From Porodaedalea pini (taxonomy: Eukaryota > Basidiomycota > Agaricomycetes > Hymenochaetales > Hymenochaetaceae): a DNA stretch of 64,000 nucleotides. How positions within the stretch are numbered: position 1 is the stretch's first letter; the number at the start of each line of letters is the position of its first letter. Of the stretch, positions 20,951 through 32,728 are shown one piece after another. The notes below the pieces were generated by a model. That model did not search any database. It saw only the letters and a program-made list of their open reading frames with translations, and was not told the origin of the DNA. The translations under genes and the position numbers were made by a program. The stretch lies in NCBI GenBank assembly GCA_002794775.1, contig NBAY01000050.1, positions 62,001 to 126,000 on the forward strand, read 5' to 3'.

Positions 20951-21849
20951 ATTTGTTTTTGCCATAAAATCTAGGGGCTTTATAAATGTTGTATTTTATT
21001 GTTTTTGATCCTACAATTTAGTGATCTTGCTATTGACCATTGGCATGAATTGAATTTTGGTCAAGATTAGTCTGCATCAGACAGGAAAGAATGCTGAGCA
21101 TGCTAGACACACAGGACAAAAAGATATTTGTTGCTATTAGAAAGACTAAGATAATAAAAATAATAGAGATAGTATTGAACAGTTCTATATACTGTAAGAC
21201 AAATGGAGAAATAGGGAAATTGTACAGCAGTATGAGAGAAATGAAAATAAATATGAGTCAGCTAAAAGTGTAATGACTACTTAAGAAATCATTAATGATA
21301 TTCTAACATTAAACATTGGGAATCAAGCTCCAGCATTCTAACTATATTAGAGAGATTATATGTCATAGGCTCTATGAGAAGTTCTAACTAGAGTGACATA
21401 GCTGCACTGGACACTTAAGTAGAGCAATTGAAAACTGAACAAGTGCAAAGGTCTGATACATTAGGATTAGTTTGAATGCCCAAGTAGAATAGAGAGTATA
21501 AACTAAGAGGGAAACTGAGATAGAAATGTAGAAAGAGTGTAAGCCCACTAGAGCATTCTTATCATTTCTAACATGTTGCTGACCTTCTGAACATCATAAC
21601 ATAACTTTGAGATACTAAGCATCTAACACTCTGAGATACACAAAGTATCAATACAGTGTAAAATCCTAGGATGAAGAGAACAAGAAAGGGAAGAGATTTG
21701 AAGTTAAAATGAAAGAGAGACTTGAAAGCAGTCAGACTTGAGCTGTGCTCAAATATCAGGCCTGGACTACTAAGCTTAAAAGATTAGATATGACTAGTTG
21801 ACTGTATCTAAATCTTTTACAGGTACCTAGTTGAGTATACTCAGTATAC

Positions 21850-22585
21850 CCAACTATTTGGGAGTGCCCAATTATCTGGGGGTGCCCAATTGGGCACACC
21901 CAACTATCTAGGGGTGCCCAGTTGGGAGTGCCCAATTATCTGGGGGTGCCCAGTTGGGCGCGCCCAACTATCTGGGGGGGCCCAGTTGGGAGTGCCCAAC
22001 TATCTGAGGGGGCCCAGTTGGGAGTGCCCAACTATCTGGGGAGGCCCAGTTGGGAGTGCCCAACTATCTGGGGGGGCCCAGTTGGGTGCGCCCGACTATC
22101 TGGGGGTGCCCAGTTGGGAGTGCCCAACTATCTGGGGAGGCCCAGTTGGGAGTGCCCAACTATCTGGGGGTGCCCAGTTGGGTGCGCCCGACTATCTGGG
22201 GGTGCCCAGTTGGGTGCGCCCGACTATCTGGGGGTGCCCAGTTGGGTGCGCCCAATTATCTAGGGGTGCCCAGTTAGGTACATCCAATTATCTAGGGGTG
22301 CCCAGTTGGGTGCGCCCGACTATCTGGGGGTGCCCAGTTGGGTGCGCCCAACTATCTGGGGGTGCCCAGTTGGGTGCACCCAACTATCTGGGAGTGCCCA
22401 GTTGGGCACACCCAATTATCTGGGGGTGCCCAACTGGGTGCACCCAACTATCTGGGGGTGCCCAACTGGGTGCACCCAATTATCTAGGGGTGCCCAGTTA
22501 GGTACATCCAATTATCTAGGGGTGCCCAGTTAGGTACATCCAATTATCTGGAGGTGTCCAGTTAGGTACACCCAAATGTCTGAGA
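21850..22585. repeat. Minisatellite array, left arm of B (~23 units)
   Basis: 32 bp units such as AGTTGGGAGTGCCCAACTAT plus CTGGGGGTGCCC, each with two dyads. Units are interspersed (GGGGG versus GGGAG variants) in an order mirrored exactly at 31993-32728. Confidence 0.95.
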
Positions 22586-22713
22586 GTACCTAGCTATATA
22601 AGGTCTTTTTTGATTCCTGCCTTAGAATCATTTTTTAAAATGCAAAAAATCATTATGTCATGAAAATTAAATAAGTCTAAAATGGAAGCCTTAATAATTC
22701 TATAGATAATTTC

Positions 22714-23663
22714 TCAAGCATTTTGTTCTAGACTCTGCATCTTGGCAGCTTTGCTCTGAAGACAAATCAATACACTACAATCATTGACCTGACACCAGAG
22801 CTTCCACAAGATTAAGGACAAGAAAGCATAAAACTTCATTTTGAAGAGATTACCACCCTGCTCCTCAATAGTGCTCTGTATCTTCTCAATTGCATGCTCA
22901 AGACACTCAATTGCTGCATACCGCAAACTCAAAATAAGTATAGAGTGAGACAATTACAACAAACACAGTGCACATTGTCAGTAGCATTTGTACCCAGCAC
23001 ACAGAGAGGCAGTGAAATGAGCTTTGCCTTGATAGGTACCACCTCAGTGCTCACCACCTCACCTGTCTGATAATATCAATGCCCATGTCCATATAGCACA
23101 TTAACTCAATGTCTGCATGCAGCTTGATTGGCTACAGTAGTTGGCCACCACATGATCATCACCATCAGCTGTGCGAATGTTGCCAGTAACAGCAAGTTCA
23201 ACAGCATTGTGAAGACCTTCTCCAGCTCCATCAGTATGAGCTTGAATGCATCATACAGATGGCCATATGTCTTGCCTAGCAGCCACCATCACTATTTCCT
23301 TCTTGTCCTCACCTGTTGCCTCCAGTTTTGCAGGTGTGGTGCTGGACTGGCCCTCAGAGATCTCCTCTGACAAAAGTTTGGATGCAACATGTCATAATAT
23401 GGATGCAACCATCTTCTCTTCACATTTTGTAATGTCCTCCAGTGATACACAACACTTACTCAGATCAAAGTATCCTTCAAGGATAACAAATGAATGACTG
23501 AGACTGATACAACAGATACAACAAGAGACAGACCCTTCCCCTTGTCCACATGCAGGATGACAATGATCTCTTTCCTTCCAACACAGATCAGCCTTTGAAT
23601 TGAACAAGTTCACCTGCAAGAAAGCTCTGAGAGTAGAATCATCCCCTTGATGTTGTCACATTC
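22714..23663 (-). pseudogene. eIF2-alpha fragment, B left arm
   Basis: Inverted twin of 30915-31864; see that entry for the protein blocks. CpG-poor, with Arg codons changed to Cys, His or stop. Confidence 0.8.
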
Positions 23664-24039
23664 AACCTGTATATATCATGAATGACAGTCAGTATTAAGT
23701 CGCATCGGCCTCTGACCCGACACTCAAGCCCAAGTTGGACAAATAGTTCAAATCTGTACTCCATGCGGGACTCCACACACCATTAGTACTGTTATTGAAG
23801 TTATAGCTATAATGATAGCTACATGACACCACACACAGTATCTCAAGCATTGGTTCACCAAGTGAGAGTGGCAAGTACAAAAAGCACACTGTCAGCTCTT
23901 CAAGTGGGACAGGCATCGGGTCAGACGACAATGGTGTCTGACGGAAAGCGGAAAAAGCAATGTTTGTTGTGCACTGAGTGCCGCGTGCTGGTGAGCTGCA
24001 ATGATCGTGAGAGGGCGGCACACTCCGCACGGCTGCGCC

Positions 24040-25804
24040 ATCTGGCAGCGTAGCAGCACACCTGAGCTCTGTTCGCGAACCCTGCCTTTGTCTGCATACG
24101 GCCAAATTCCGGACTATTTGCATCGGACAAGGGTGGACTCGGGAAGTGCATCACGTCGCGTGCTGCAGATTGTTGGCAGTGAACCAAATGCGATTGTTGA
24201 TTCACCAAGTGAGAGCGGCGAGTACGACAGGCAGAATGTCAGTTTTTTGAGTGGAACGGGCATCGGTCAGACAACAATGGTGTCTGTGATGCAAGCGCGG
24301 AAGAAAGAAATGTTTGCTGTGCACTGAGCGCCGCAATGACCGCGAGAGGTGGACCAACAAACGAGAACGGCAACGATCCTGGGGATCAATAGTGGGGCAG
24401 CATGCTCCGCACGGCCGCATCACCTGGCAGCGTCGCAGCATGTCTGAGGTACTCCGTTTGCCATCCCTGCCTTTGTCTGCGCGCGGCCAGACTTCAGACT
24501 TGCGCCTGCATCTGGCAAGGGTGGACTCGGGAAGTGCCCCGCGTTTGTGCACTGCAGAAACCGGAGACGATCCAAATGCATTCGTACCCTCGCTTTTCGT
24601 GCGTTGCATGTTGCGTGACTTCTCTTCCTGCGGCAGCGTAGTGCTCTTGCCGACCCAGAGACACCACCCTAGGGCATCGCCCAATGCGCGTTAGCAGCGT
24701 TCAACCACGCGTGATGGGACCGGAGAGCTTTGCCCATGCTCGATTCAAATAGCATCGATCCTGTAAGAATCTTGATACCACAACGAGTGCGGCGACGAAA
24801 GTGCGCCGCGGGCGAAGAAGCGGCGATGACAGAGGTGACAGCGGTGTGAACGGTTTTCCAAGGATCTTACGACGCTTGTCGTTAGACTGCCCTTGAGTCT
24901 GCATCTGCTGAGTTAATGGAAGCGAAGTGTCCATATGGTAGACTGTCGGCACGCGCGATGTGTCGGAGGGGTCCATTGACGTCAGCTCTGTCGGAAGACC
25001 GCAGGGGTTGGACGTGTCCGAAGAGGTATTTGCCTTTGACGAGAGAGACGCCTCGCCTTCCCTCTTATCCAACTCCGGCTTGCCCCTCACTCCCGTGCTG
25101 ATCTTCTCCTTCTCCGCGAGCCCCGTCACCTTCCCCCGCACCACCCCGATGTAGCAGAGCGCCGACTGCAGGACGCTACGTCTCGTGCGTGAACGGCGAG
25201 GCGAGTGCGATGCAGTGCGTATGCGACGAAGTGCGCAAGCGTATTCGGTATCACTGGTGCCCCTCCTGATCCTGCCATTGCGGTAGCGGGGGAACGCGAG
25301 ACGACTGCGGTCGAGGACGATGTGGAAGAGGTGGAGGACGACGGAGGAAGGATCTCGGGGCAGTCGAAGGTATGGCTGACGAAGCGCGCGCAGAGCTTGC
25401 TGATGTCTTCGTGCCCGTAGTAAGTGTCGACTGCCGGTGGGGGTGCTGCCGGCGCGGGGTGGTGCGAGTGGTGTGCGCGCGGGACTGCCGATGACTGTTT
25501 TTTTGTCGAGCGTTTTCGGCGCGGTCGGAGGGAAAAAAAAGTGATAGAGAAAAAGACACCGATCAACAGCCGCTCATCACTCAAGTATCAGAGATCGGGG
25601 GGAAAGAGGGGGGATGCTTACAGAACTCGAGGTAGACGCTGCGGCAGCGGCGGACGCAGAAGACGATTTTGCAGGTGGAGGCGGGGCGTACGTCGCGCGG
25701 TGCACGCGCCGGAAGGGCGAGTGGTTCGAGCTGGCACTCGACGGTGATATCGAATGCGGATGCGGATGGGGGTGGGGATGGCGCGGGGCGTGGACGGTGG
25801 CCAT
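24040..25804 (-). pseudogene. PCL cyclin fragment, B left arm
   Basis: Inverted twin of the copy at 28774-30538. ATG at 25804. It includes a partial second copy of the C-terminal HFPSPPLSDA block near 24040-24160. Confidence 0.75.
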
Positions 25805-26129
25805 ATTCGCTGCAGCGGGCTCTCTGGCTCTGGACGTTGACGAGCGTCTGTGAGCGTCGAAGGACAGGTGGAGTTGATGCGTGAGAAGAGGTCGCTGCGA
25901 ATGTTTTGATCGGAACGAGATCCTTCTCGGACACAACGGTTGCGTCGCGTTCGCCGGACCGCTCAATGAGAAGGGCGGATGGGAAAACGGCTGACGTCGA
26001 TGTTGAAGCGTGTGGATCGTCAAGGGGGGCAGGAGGAAGAGGCGAGGAACACGTGCTGCGTGAACAGGGCGAGGGAAGTTGAACCACACCAGTGCGGCAG
26101 AGACGGAGGGAAGAGTGACCAGCAGAAAG

Positions 26130-26331
26130 GAGCACCCTGCTTCATCGGGAAGCCCTGCTTGTCGTTTCCGCCAGAGACGCGGAAGACGTAGCCCTTGAAC
26201 TCATCACCAAGCAAGTCGCTGGGGACACCTGGGACATCTTCTTGCCGTGGAAAATGCGGTAACGACGCTCATCGTCGATGTTGATCGTCTTTTGCTGGCC
26301 CATCGCCAGGTCAGCGATGTCGACACTTCAT
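26130..26331 (-). pseudogene. RPS6 5' fragment, B left arm
   Basis: Inverted twin of 28247-28448. Here the stretch around [19 protein letters not shown] is continuous, showing the state before HSP90 capture in A. Confidence 0.75.
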
Positions 26332-26520
26332 GGCCGGTGGTGTCTTGAGGAGCTCGTCGTGTTCTGTCCCTTCAGGCAAGCAAAAAAAATGATGAAAAGT
26401 AATTATTAGTATATTCAAATAGTTTTTATGATTATTTTTTTTGCTTACCTTGAGTGTGTGGCTGGTGGGACAGCCGTGCTCGTCGTCGATGGTGAAGACG
26501 AAACGACACGAACAACGACG

Positions 26521-26725
26521 ACGCGTTGGTTGTGTTGCCTGATTTGGCTGATCGCCGCGTCTCAAACAAGCAATCAAAGCATTCCGATTCTTTCGGAAAT
26601 CTCAAAAGTCTCAGCTGTTGGCCTCAGACAAATTCTACAGACGCGTTTAAAAATACAAAAAAATATGGAATGGTTTTATTATGTATGTATCTATAGCATA
26701 GCTAAGAATTACGCGTCCAACGCGT
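26521..26725 (-). promoter_or_regulatory. Cluster of four ACGCGT boxes, B left arm
   Basis: ACGCGT at 26521, 26641, 26711 and 26720, mirrored in the right arm. The motif equals the MluI cell-cycle box bound by MBF in yeasts. It lies upstream of the RPS6 fragment start. Confidence 0.4.
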
Positions 26726-27136
26726 TTTTTTATGGAGTCATAAATACAACAGTAATCTTGACATGCAGCACCAGGCCTCCAGAAGCATACACAAAAGTAC
26801 AATATACCCTGAAAGGCCTGGCACATATTCTATCATGAAGTAAGTGATACATTGTGTATGTATGCAAGGTTTCAAGCCAATCAGACAAGAACTGACTTCA
26901 TGATAGAGAAGGAGGTGGTTTCATGAGATCTTCTGAATCTGAGTGTTTTGTATATCCTGTTCCCAGTTTTTACTTTGAGGGCATATAAAATATTGAGCAT
27001 ATTTAGGAATATCGTTTTTATGTCTCTGTAAATTTACAGGTATCCAGCCTCAGTGGTTGGAGCTGGGGGAATTGCAAAACATCGAAAATCTTGGGTTTAA
27101 GAGGTTCAGAGAAACCATATATTCATGTTGTTGCTT

Positions 27137-27441
27137 GGTTCAAAGTATGAGAAGCTCAACAAATTTAGTTATTTGTATTTAAGTATGGTCCAAGAAAGAT
27201 ATCCAACCCTTAGTTTTGTGGGTGAGGGAAAAGTTTGGAATTGGGAGTGAAATGAGAGGTGATGCAGTTCATGTTTTGTGAAACTCGACGCAAATCCAAG
27301 AAACACAGAGCAGTTTTGCATGTATTTCCTCTCCCCCTTCAGAACTTTCCTCTAACTCCGAGATCTAGCACCTGATTACATTTATTGTAGTCATATAAAG
27401 TACTAATATCTATTTTATAGAGCTTCCTGAAGTTTGGAATA
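27137..27441. other. Loop (spacer) of palindrome B
   Basis: 305 bp single-copy centre with no coding content. The split loop of A (7177-7351 plus 15400-15548) is its homologue in inverted orientation, so A and B share the whole palindromic plan, not just arm pieces. Confidence 0.85.
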
Positions 27442-27852
27442 AAGCAACAACATGAATATATGGTTTCTCTGAACCTCTTAAACCCAAGATTTTCGATGTT
27501 TTGCAATTCCCCCAGCTCCAACCACTGAGGCTGGATACCTGTAAATTTACAGAGACATAAAAACGATATTCCTAAATATGCTCAATATTTTATATGCCCT
27601 CAAAGTAAAAACTGGGAACAGGATATACAAAACACTCAGATTCAGAAGATCTCATGAAACCACCTCCTTCTCTATCATGAAGTCAGTTCTTGTCTGATTG
27701 GCTTGAAACCTTGCATACATACACAATGTATCACTTACTTCATGATAGAATATGTGCCAGGCCTTTCAGGGTATATTGTACTTTTGTGTATGCTTCTGGA
27801 GGCCTGGTGCTGCATGTCAAGATTACTGTTGTATTTATGACTCCATAAAAAA

Positions 27853-28057
27853 ACGCGTTGGACGCGTAATTCTTAGCTATGCTATAGATACATACATAAT
27901 AAAACCATTCCATATTTTTTTGTATTTTTAAACGCGTCTGTAGAATTTGTCTGAGGCCAACAGCTGAGACTTTTGAGATTTCCGAAAGAATCGGAATGCT
28001 TTGATTGCTTGTTTGAGACGCGGCGATCAGCCAAATCAGGCAACACAACCAACGCGT
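27853..28057 (+). promoter_or_regulatory. Cluster of four ACGCGT boxes, B right arm
   Basis: ACGCGT at 27853, 27862, 27932 and 28052, within ~200 bp of a probable 5' exon ending ACACTCAAG/GTAAGC (28131) and an intron ending GCCTGAAG before the RPS6 ATG at 28247. Possibly a captured host promoter with its first exon. Confidence 0.4.
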
Positions 28058-28246
28058 CGTCGTTGTTCGTGTCGTTTCGTCTTCACCATCGACGACGAGC
28101 ACGGCTGTCCCACCAGCCACACACTCAAGGTAAGCAAAAAAAATAATCATAAAAACTATTTGAATATACTAATAATTACTTTTCATCATTTTTTTTGCTT
28201 GCCTGAAGGGACAGAACACGACGAGCTCCTCAAGACACCACCGGCC

Positions 28247-28448
28247 ATGAAGTGTCGACATCGCTGACCTGGCGATGGGCCAGCAAAAGACGATCAACAT
28301 CGACGATGAGCGTCGTTACCGCATTTTCCACGGCAAGAAGATGTCCCAGGTGTCCCCAGCGACTTGCTTGGTGATGAGTTCAAGGGCTACGTCTTCCGCG
28401 TCTCTGGCGGAAACGACAAGCAGGGCTTCCCGATGAAGCAGGGTGCTC
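28247..28448 (+). pseudogene. RPS6 5' fragment, B right arm
   Basis: ATG 28247 (ATGAAG) is followed by a small indel and then [30 protein letters not shown] and, after a 1 bp shift, [20 protein letters not shown] and FPMKQG. This is the N-terminal ~70 residues of 40S ribosomal protein S6. It stops before the RLLLS region that the A copies retain, so B and A carry different RPS6 lengths. Not functional. Confidence 0.8.
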
Positions 28449-28773
28449 CTTTCTGCTGGTCACTCTTCCCTCCGTCTCTGCCGCACTGGTGTGGTTCAAC
28501 TTCCCTCGCCCTGTTCACGCAGCACGTGTTCCTCGCCTCTTCCTCCTGCCCCCCTTGACGATCCACACGCTTCAACATCGACGTCAGCCGTTTTCCCATC
28601 CGCCCTTCTCATTGAGCGGTCCGGCGAACGCGACGCAACCGTTGTGTCCGAGAAGGATCTCGTTCCGATCAAAACATTCGCAGCGACCTCTTCTCACGCA
28701 TCAACTCCACCTGTCCTTCGACGCTCACAGACGCTCGTCAACGTCCAGAGCCAGAGAGCCCGCTGCAGCGAAT

Positions 28774-30538
28774 ATGGCCACCGTCCACGCCCCGCGCCAT
28801 CCCCACCCCCATCCGCATCCGCATTCGATATCACCGTCGAGTGCCAGCTCGAACCACTCGCCCTTCCGGCGCGTGCACCGCGCGACGTACGCCCCGCCTC
28901 CACCTGCAAAATCGTCTTCTGCGTCCGCCGCTGCCGCAGCGTCTACCTCGAGTTCTGTAAGCATCCCCCCTCTTTCCCCCCGATCTCTGATACTTGAGTG
29001 ATGAGCGGCTGTTGATCGGTGTCTTTTTCTCTATCACTTTTTTTTCCCTCCGACCGCGCCGAAAACGCTCGACAAAAAAACAGTCATCGGCAGTCCCGCG
29101 CGCACACCACTCGCACCACCCCGCGCCGGCAGCACCCCCACCGGCAGTCGACACTTACTACGGGCACGAAGACATCAGCAAGCTCTGCGCGCGCTTCGTC
29201 AGCCATACCTTCGACTGCCCCGAGATCCTTCCTCCGTCGTCCTCCACCTCTTCCACATCGTCCTCGACCGCAGTCGTCTCGCGTTCCCCCGCTACCGCAA
29301 TGGCAGGATCAGGAGGGGCACCAGTGATACCGAATACGCTTGCGCACTTCGTCGCATACGCACTGCATCGCACTCGCCTCGCCGTTCACGCACGAGACGT
29401 AGCGTCCTGCAGTCGGCGCTCTGCTACATCGGGGTGGTGCGGGGGAAGGTGACGGGGCTCGCGGAGAAGGAGAAGATCAGCACGGGAGTGAGGGGCAAGC
29501 CGGAGTTGGATAAGAGGGAAGGCGAGGCGTCTCTCTCGTCAAAGGCAAATACCTCTTCGGACACGTCCAACCCCTGCGGTCTTCCGACAGAGCTGACGTC
29601 AATGGACCCCTCCGACACATCGCGCGTGCCGACAGTCTACCATATGGACACTTCGCTTCCATTAACTCAGCAGATGCAGACTCAAGGGCAGTCTAACGAC
29701 AAGCGTCGTAAGATCCTTGGAAAACCGTTCACACCGCTGTCACCTCTGTCATCGCCGCTTCTTCGCCCGCGGCGCACTTTCGTCGCCGCACTCGTTGTGG
29801 TATCAAGATTCTTACAGGATCGATGCTATTTGAATCGAGCATGGGCAAAGCTCTCCGGTCCCATCACGCGTGGTTGAACGCTGCTAACGCGCATTGGGCG
29901 ATGCCCTAGGGTGGTGTCTCTGGGTCGGCAAGAGCACTACGCTGCCGCAGGAAGAGAAGTCACGCAACATGCAACGCACGAAAAGCGAGGGTACGAATGC
30001 ATTTGGATCGTCTCCGGTTTCTGCAGTGCACAAACGTGGGGCACTTCCCGAGTCCACCCTTGCCAGATGCAGGCGCAAGTCTGAAGTCTGGCCGCGCGCA
30101 GACAAAGGCAGGGATGGCAAACGGAGTACCTCAGACATGCTGCGACGCTGCCAGGTGATGCGGCCGTGCGGAGCATGCTGCCCCACTATTGATCCCCAGG
30201 ATCGTTGCCGTTCTCGTTTGTTGGTCCACCTCTCGCGGTCATTGCGGCGCTCAGTGCACAGCAAACATTTCTTTCTTCCGCGCTTGCATCACAGACACCA
30301 TTGTTGTCTGACCGATGCCCGTTCCACTCAAAAAACTGACATTCTGCCTGTCGTACTCGCCGCTCTCACTTGGTGAATCAACAATCGCATTTGGTTCACT
30401 GCCAACAATCTGCAGCACGCGACGTGATGCACTTCCCGAGTCCACCCTTGTCCGATGCAAATAGTCCGGAATTTGGCCGTATGCAGACAAAGGCAGGGTT
30501 CGCGAACAGAGCTCAGGTGTGCTGCTACGCTGCCAGAT
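28774..30538 (+). pseudogene. PCL/Pho80-type cyclin fragment, B right arm
   Basis: Exon 1 (28774-28956) encodes the His/Pro-rich N-terminus. The intron 28957-29083 is GTAAGC...AACAG. Exon 2 gives YYGHEDISKLCARFVSHTFD, PNTLAHFVAYALHRTRL and, after a 1 bp frameshift near 29385, VLQSALCYIGVVRGKVTGLA, then RTFVAALVVVSRFLQDRCYL and RAWAKLSG (cyclin fold), then after another shift GDALGWCLWVGKS and NMQRTKSEG. The C-terminal block is duplicated at about 30427-30520. PCL cyclins direct Pho85-type kinases. This copy is a pseudogene by two or more frameshifts but is CpG-rich and little decayed. Confidence 0.8.
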
Positions 30539-30914
30539 GGCGCAGCCGTGCGGAGTGTGCCGCCCTCTCACGATCATTGCAGCTCACCAGCACGCGGCAC
30601 TCAGTGCACAACAAACATTGCTTTTTCCGCTTTCCGTCAGACACCATTGTCGTCTGACCCGATGCCTGTCCCACTTGAAGAGCTGACAGTGTGCTTTTTG
30701 TACTTGCCACTCTCACTTGGTGAACCAATGCTTGAGATACTGTGTGTGGTGTCATGTAGCTATCATTATAGCTATAACTTCAATAACAGTACTAATGGTG
30801 TGTGGAGTCCCGCATGGAGTACAGATTTGAACTATTTGTCCAACTTGGGCTTGAGTGTCGGGTCAGAGGCCGATGCGACTTAATACTGACTGTCATTCAT
30901 GATATATACAGGTT

Positions 30915-31864
30915 GAATGTGACAACATCAAGGGGATGATTCTACTCTCAGAGCTTTCTTGCAGGTGAACTTGTTCAATTCAAAGGCTGATCTGTGTTGG
31001 AAGGAAAGAGATCATTGTCATCCTGCATGTGGACAAGGGGAAGGGTCTGTCTCTTGTTGTATCTGTTGTATCAGTCTCAGTCATTCATTTGTTATCCTTG
31101 AAGGATACTTTGATCTGAGTAAGTGTTGTGTATCACTGGAGGACATTACAAAATGTGAAGAGAAGATGGTTGCATCCATATTATGACATGTTGCATCCAA
31201 ACTTTTGTCAGAGGAGATCTCTGAGGGCCAGTCCAGCACCACACCTGCAAAACTGGAGGCAACAGGTGAGGACAAGAAGGAAATAGTGATGGTGGCTGCT
31301 AGGCAAGACATATGGCCATCTGTATGATGCATTCAAGCTCATACTGATGGAGCTGGAGAAGGTCTTCACAATGCTGTTGAACTTGCTGTTACTGGCAACA
31401 TTCGCACAGCTGATGGTGATGATCATGTGGTGGCCAACTACTGTAGCCAATCAAGCTGCATGCAGACATTGAGTTAATGTGCTATATGGACATGGGCATT
31501 GATATTATCAGACAGGTGAGGTGGTGAGCACTGAGGTGGTACCTATCAAGGCAAAGCTCATTTCACTGCCTCTCTGTGTGCTGGGTACAAATGCTACTGA
31601 CAATGTGCACTGTGTTTGTTGTAATTGTCTCACTCTATACTTATTTTGAGTTTGCGGTATGCAGCAATTGAGTGTCTTGAGCATGCAATTGAGAAGATAC
31701 AGAGCACTATTGAGGAGCAGGGTGGTAATCTCTTCAAAATGAAGTTTTATGCTTTCTTGTCCTTAATCTTGTGGAAGCTCTGGTGTCAGGTCAATGATTG
31801 TAGTGTATTGATTTGTCTTCAGAGCAAAGCTGCCAAGATGCAGAGTCTAGAACAAAATGCTTGA
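30915..31864 (+). pseudogene. eIF2-alpha fragment with introns, B right arm
   Basis: Blocks in order: NIKGMILLSELS (S1 domain), CSIQRLICVGRKEIIVIL, an intron, GYFDLSKCCVSLEDITKCEE, YGHLYDAFKLIL, VVPIKAKLISLPLCVLGTNA, then CLEHAIEKIQSTIEEQGG. This covers most of the ~300-residue translation initiation factor 2 alpha subunit, lacking the first ~50 residues with the regulatory Ser51 loop. Arg positions of the SELSRRR...IRVGR region read Cys or stop, each a CGN-to-TGN change. Introns are retained. Not functional. Confidence 0.8.
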
Positions 31865-31992
31865 GAAATTATCTATAGAATTATTAAGGCTTCCATTTTA
31901 GACTTATTTAATTTTCATGACATAATGATTTTTTGCATTTTAAAAAATGATTCTAAGGCAGGAATCAAAAAAGACCTTATATAGCTAGGTAC

Positions 31993-32728
31993 TCTCAGAC
32001 ATTTGGGTGTACCTAACTGGACACCTCCAGATAATTGGATGTACCTAACTGGGCACCCCTAGATAATTGGATGTACCTAACTGGGCACCCCTAGATAATT
32101 GGGTGCACCCAGTTGGGCACCCCCAGATAGTTGGGTGCACCCAGTTGGGCACCCCCAGATAATTGGGTGTGCCCAACTGGGCACTCCCAGATAGTTGGGT
32201 GCACCCAACTGGGCACCCCCAGATAGTTGGGCGCACCCAACTGGGCACCCCCAGATAGTCGGGCGCACCCAACTGGGCACCCCTAGATAATTGGATGTAC
32301 CTAACTGGGCACCCCTAGATAATTGGGCGCACCCAACTGGGCACCCCCAGATAGTCGGGCGCACCCAACTGGGCACCCCCAGATAGTCGGGCGCACCCAA
32401 CTGGGCACCCCCAGATAGTTGGGCACTCCCAACTGGGCCTCCCCAGATAGTTGGGCACTCCCAACTGGGCACCCCCAGATAGTCGGGCGCACCCAACTGG
32501 GCCCCCCCAGATAGTTGGGCACTCCCAACTGGGCCTCCCCAGATAGTTGGGCACTCCCAACTGGGCCCCCTCAGATAGTTGGGCACTCCCAACTGGGCCC
32601 CCCCAGATAGTTGGGCGCGCCCAACTGGGCACCCCCAGATAATTGGGCACTCCCAACTGGGCACCCCTAGATAGTTGGGTGTGCCCAATTGGGCACCCCC
32701 AGATAATTGGGCACTCCCAAATAGTTGG
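31993..32728. repeat. Minisatellite array, right arm of B
   Basis: Mirror image of 21850-22585, unit for unit. Confidence 0.95.

Larger units (their letters stand above)
20633..27136 (+). repeat. Left arm of palindrome B (mate 27442-33945)
   Basis: About 6.5 kb. I found at least four differences from the mate arm (20741, 20749, ~20676 and ~24538), so identity is roughly 99.9%. Confidence 0.95.

Noticed and set aside
21850..22585. Regular repeats as a CRISPR array
   Set aside because: Units are contiguous without unique spacers, and the sequence is eukaryotic (introns, LTR elements).
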